A DNA stretch of 64,000 nt from Vibrio sp. SCSIO 43135. GTDB lineage: Bacteria; Pseudomonadota; Gammaproteobacteria; Enterobacterales; Vibrionaceae. Shown here piece by piece: positions 61,418 through 64,000 of this stretch. Each line of letters starts with the position of its first letter. The stretch's first letter is position 1. A program made the translations under genes and the position numbers. The notes below the pieces were generated by a model. It saw nothing but the letters and a program-made list of their open reading frames with translations. It was not told the DNA's origin and ran no database searches. The DNA is taken from positions 1,674,001 to 1,738,000 of the forward strand of contig NZ_CP071860.1 of the NCBI RefSeq assembly GCF_023716665.1, in the 5' to 3' direction.

Positions 61418-62194
61418 ATGAATGAAGCTCAGCGTCACAGAAGGTTACTGGAATACCTTAGTAGTCATACATTTATCACTACTAATGACTACGTAAAGAT
61501 GTTGGATATTTCTCTTTCTACTGCCCGTCGTGACATTACTAAGCTGGCAGAAGAAGGAAGACTTAAGAAAATTCGGAATGGTGCAGAGGTCATTGGAGAA
61601 GAAACAAGTTCAGCAACTTCTCATGCACCAAACAGCTTTATACCTACGCCGTCAGATATCGAATCATACGAAGCTAAAAAGCGCATCGCCCAAGCTGCAG
61701 CAGAGCTGTGTGATGAACACGACAGCATTATCATAAGTGGCAGTAACACGACTTTTTTAATGGGTGAGCACTTAGCCAATCGGGATGTCCAGGTCGTCAC
61801 CAACTTCATGCCACTCGCCTATCAGCTGATCGGCCAAGATCATCAAAGCATTATCATTCTGGGTGGTCAGTACCTACCTGAGCGTCAAATTACTATTTCA
61901 CCTGATGCAGAAGCAGCCGATGATCATAAGAGCCGCTTTGTGTTCTTTACCGGAACAGGTGTCACTGCTGCTGGAGTACACACATCTGATCTTCTGGTGT
62001 ACATGGCGGAGAAAAAGCTGTTGGAATACGGCGACCGTATTGTTGCGCTGATCGATAGTAGTAAAGTAGGCAAGCATGGAGGCAAGTTGCTCGCGACTGC
62101 GGAGCAATTGGATACCTTAATCACCGACAGTGGAGCCGATGAAGGCATTCTAGATACATTACGAAGTAAAGGCGTGAATGTTATTGTTGTCTAA
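61418..62194 (+). CDS. DeoR-family transcriptional repressor
   Basis: 258 residues: DeoR helix-turn-helix at about 5-55 (ITTNDYVKMLDISLSTARRDITKLAEEG, the family's RRDI signature) and a sugar-phosphate-binding SIS-like domain with IIISGSNTTFLMGEHL and VFFTGTGVTAAGVHTSDLL. Such repressors release DNA on binding a phosphorylated sugar intermediate. Being divergent from a PTS-pentose phosphate operon, it is the natural controller. Start ATG has AGGAAC upstream; a bidirectional terminator follows. Confidence 0.93.
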   Translation: MNEAQRHRRLLEYLSSHTFITTNDYVKMLDISLSTARRDITKLAEEGRLKKIRNGAEVIGEETSSATSHAPNSFIPTPSDIESYEAKKRIAQAAAELCDEHDSIIISGSNTTFLMGEHLANRDVQVVTNFMPLAYQLIGQDHQSIIILGGQYLPERQITISPDAEAADDHKSRFVFFTGTGVTAAGVHTSDLLVYMAEKKLLEYGDRIVALIDSSKVGKHGGKLLATAEQLDTLITDSGADEGILDTLRSKGVNVIVV

Positions 62195-62226
62195 AGGGCG
62201 CTTAAGCAAGCGTTATACATTTTGAT

Positions 62227-62257
62227 AAAAAAGGCTGACACAATGTCAGCCTTTTTT
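62227..62257. terminator. Bidirectional terminator
   Basis: AAAAAAGGCTGACA (62227-62240), loop CAA, TGTCAGCCTTTTTT (62244-62257): a perfect stem between the DeoR gene and the convergent VOC gene. Confidence 0.93.
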
Positions 62258-62274
62258 GTTTATGCGATATCAGC

Positions 62275-62766
62275 TTACTCGTAGTCTGAAGCGTATGTAT
62301 CTTCGTAGCTGTGCGAGTAGAACTCGAATAGGTTACCAAACGGGTCTTCTAGGTAAACCATTTGTGCCTGCTTTAGCTCATCTTCTGGGTGGTAACGGTG
62401 GATATCCATGCGCACTTTACCGCCAAATTCTTCAACACGCTTAATAGCAGTATCAAATTGCTCTTTTGGCAGCTGAAGACAGAAATGGAAGATGCCTAGG
62501 CGAGAAAAATCAACTTCGTGACGCTCTTGGCGCTCTTTCATTTCAAACAGCTCAACACCGATACCATCTGATGTCACTAGGTGAGCGATGTTGAAGCCTT
62601 TAAAGCCTTCACCGAATACTGCAATACACATACGGCCGATTGCACTTTCACGCTCTTCGATAACCTTAGTGTTGTTCATGACAATACGTAGACCAAGCGC
62701 TTTAGTGTAGAACTCAACCGCTTTGTCCATGTCGCCAACCATGATACCTACGTGATTCATTTTCAT
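62275..62766 (-). CDS. VOC-family (glyoxalase/bleomycin resistance-like) metal enzyme
   Basis: 163 residues from ATG 62766, which has GGAGAAAGTT before it. One VOC beta-alpha-beta module pair: MNHVGIMVGDMDKAVEFYTKALGLRIVM and FHFCLQLPKEQFDTAIKRVEEFGGKVRM, ending in the usual YLEDPFGNLFEFYSHS. The His and Glu metal ligands are consistent (NHVG, VELFEMK, HFCL and LFEFY). Substrate unknown; glyoxalase, fosfomycin resistance or dioxygenase are all possible. Single gene. Confidence 0.87.
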   Translation of the reverse strand: MKMNHVGIMVGDMDKAVEFYTKALGLRIVMNNTKVIEERESAIGRMCIAVFGEGFKGFNIAHLVTSDGIGVELFEMKERQERHEVDFSRLGIFHFCLQLPKEQFDTAIKRVEEFGGKVRMDIHRYHPEDELKQAQMVYLEDPFGNLFEFYSHSYEDTYASDYE

Positions 62767-62956
62767 AACTTTCTCCAAATTCTTTAATTATTCGAAGTCA
62801 GTGCGACTTCAACATTGTTGTTTGTGTGTCTTGTTTCGATGAGGAGAGTATAGGTAGAATTAAGAATTACGTGAAATTATTGATAATTATAAATATGATA
62901 ATTTTTTGTTATTACATCTCTGTAGTAGTTCTCGGCCGCCAGCCGCTGGCAATAAA

Positions 62957-62985
62957 AAACGCCCAGCACACAGTGCTGGGCGTTT
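62957..62985 (-). terminator. Terminator downstream of yibL
   Basis: AAACGCCCAGCAC (62957-62969) and GTGCTGGGCGTTT (62973-62985), 3-base loop, with a T run on the minus strand. Confidence 0.92.
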
Positions 62986-63006
62986 GAATATCATTATCTA
63001 CTCGAA

Positions 63007-63363
63007 TTAGAACTTCTTCGGTGCGTAACCTGTCATCACTTTCAAACGTAGCTCTTTACCAATTTTGGTCATTGGGTGCACCACAACCAAGCCTTTTACC
63101 GACTTCTTCAGCTTACCCATGTCAGCTTGCTCTGCTTTTGTGATTTCACGAGAGAACGGCATATCAAGTAGAGCTTTACGTTCTTTATTAAGATCGTAGC
63201 TTTGCTTGTGCTTAAGCTGGCTCACTTTCTTAGTCAGCTTTTCAATTTCATCAGTAAAATGCGTAATCATTGATTGATCACCACGAGACTTCGCGGCGTT
63301 CAGCTTATGACGACAAGTGTCCAAGCGATTATTTAGCTGCTGGATTTCTTTTTTTGCGCTCAT
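63007..63363 (-). CDS. yibL: YibL-family ribosome-associated protein
   Basis: 118 residues, basic, with a helical N-terminal coiled coil (EIQQLNNRLDTCRHKLNAAKSRGDQ) and the ending VVVHPMTKIGKELRLKVMTGYAPKKF that marks YibL. E. coli YibL (about 120 residues) co-sediments with ribosomal particles; its function is unclear. Single gene with its own terminator. Confidence 0.9.
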   Translation of the reverse strand: MSAKKEIQQLNNRLDTCRHKLNAAKSRGDQSMITHFTDEIEKLTKKVSQLKHKQSYDLNKERKALLDMPFSREITKAEQADMGKLKKSVKGLVVVHPMTKIGKELRLKVMTGYAPKKF

Positions 63364-63437
63364 GGTAATTCAGCTCTCTGATATTAAGTGGGCGCGGAGT
63401 ATATCATAGACTTTCTCCACGCCCTAGTTTGGTTAGC

Positions 63438-64000
63438 TTACGATTGATAGTCCTCTATGGCACGCTCCAGCGCCGCCATATCTTGGCTACAAAGATGCGG
63501 CCTCAACGCCTCAAATTTTTCCGCCGGCCAATCGTATATCTTGAACGACAGTAGCTTTTCTATCACAGCGGAAGAGAATCGATACTTAGCTTTCTTGGCC
63601 GGAGATCCCGCCACCACCGCGTACGGCTCGACGTCTTTGGTGACCACGCTATTGGCAGCAATCACTGCCCCTTCACCTATTCTCACACCCGGCATGATCA
63701 TAGCGCGCATGCCGATCCAAACCCCATCGCCAATCACGGTATCTCCCTTACCTTGGTATGAGCGCTCGACATCATCTAAAAACGGATACAGGCAAAACCA
63801 ATCGGTTCGGTGATTATGATTCCCGCCCATAAGGATCACCACTTCAGCAGCGATACAGACGTAGTCGCCAATATGAAGTTTATCGACGGGCCACTTGGGC
63901 TGATGATGTTGCGTGTGTGAATCACCCAATAAATAGCGCACCACAGAATGTTCAAAGCCGTTATCCCAGCAATCGCTGTAATAACTGTGTGTGCCTTTAA
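63438..64000 (-). CDS. Hexapeptide-repeat O-acetyltransferase (CatB/XAT-like), 5' end outside the window
   Basis: 186 codons to the right edge; the frame stays open to base 63998, so the real start is beyond the window and an internal GTG at 63944 is not the start. Left-handed beta-helix acetyltransferase: YVCIAAEVVILMGGNHNHRTDW with the catalytic His, GDTVIGDGVWIGMRAMIMPGVRIGEGAVIAANSVVTKDVEPYAVVAGSPAK. Such xenobiotic acetyltransferases acylate antibiotics (chloramphenicol, streptogramins) or sugars. A natural role in sugar or surface polysaccharide acetylation is as likely. Confidence 0.86.
   Translation of the reverse strand, partial: KGTHSYYSDCWDNGFEHSVVRYLLGDSHTQHHQPKWPVDKLHIGDYVCIAAEVVILMGGNHNHRTDWFCLYPFLDDVERSYQGKGDTVIGDGVWIGMRAMIMPGVRIGEGAVIAANSVVTKDVEPYAVVAGSPAKKAKYRFSSAVIEKLLSFKIYDWPAEKFEALRPHLCSQDMAALERAIEDYQS

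Overview
The window looks like a piece of a Vibrio chromosome, probably the accessory-rich second chromosome of the parahaemolyticus/alginolyticus/harveyi group. This rests on a VctPDGC-type ferric siderophore operon with an IrgA/VctA-like receptor, DUF2999, YibL and YdcH family genes, compact operons and moderate GC. The species call is inference: no rRNA, tRNA or core housekeeping operon is present. No CRISPR array, insertion sequence or integron was seen.

Layout. 1-4.2 kb: a 5'-complete but 3'-truncated LysR gene, an OmpR-type two-component pair, and an outer-membrane beta-barrel plus YgiW/YdeI-type periplasmic protein behind three phased TTCAC repeats. 4.2-6.9 kb: homocysteine methyltransferase-like gene divergent from a TetR-dehydrogenase operon with twin operators. 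6.9-13.9 kb: iron-siderophore uptake (ABC transporter, LysR regulator, TonB-dependent receptor) with two candidate Fur boxes. 13.9-17.2 kb: YcaQ-family glycosylase, Bcr/CflA drug exporter and a resolvase-like protein that has lost catalytic residues. 17.2-23.9 kb: a sugar-acid locus (porin, Eda, KdgK, PTS EIIBC, RspA/mannonate dehydratase family, GntR repressor) meeting at a divergent promoter with a strong CRP-like site. 24-26 kb: small genes (SDR, GNAT, YdcH). 25.9-30.8 kb: LacI regulator, porin, double SnoaL-like protein and a frameshifted MFS transporter. 31-34 kb: sodium symporter plus serine dehydratase. 34-40.4 kb: LysE exporter, LysR, and a DUF1028-YfcC-amidohydrolase operon facing a FadR-type regulator across two identical palindromes. 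40.5-43 kb: hybrid histidine kinase. 43.5-48.8 kb: a mannitol-like PTS operon resembling the E. coli cmtAB-yggPCD set with a PHP phosphatase. 49.3-62.2 kb: a ten-gene, 12-kb operon divergent from a DeoR regulator. 62.2-64 kb: VOC protein, YibL and a truncated hexapeptide acetyltransferase.

The most interesting system is the 49.3-61.2 kb operon: an outer-membrane porin and a glucose-family PTS permease sit with an M20 peptidase, the non-oxidative pentose phosphate enzymes RpiA, Tkt and Tal, an RPE-like epimerase, an iron-type alcohol dehydrogenase and two HAD phosphatases. It reads as a self-contained catabolic module that brings in a phosphorylated sugar conjugate, cleaves an amide or peptide bond and sends the carbon into pentose phosphate metabolism. 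The substrate cannot be read from the sequence. Two neighbouring loci (17-24 kb and 26-31 kb) are also uptake-plus-catabolism cassettes, so the window as a whole is a carbon-source acquisition region.
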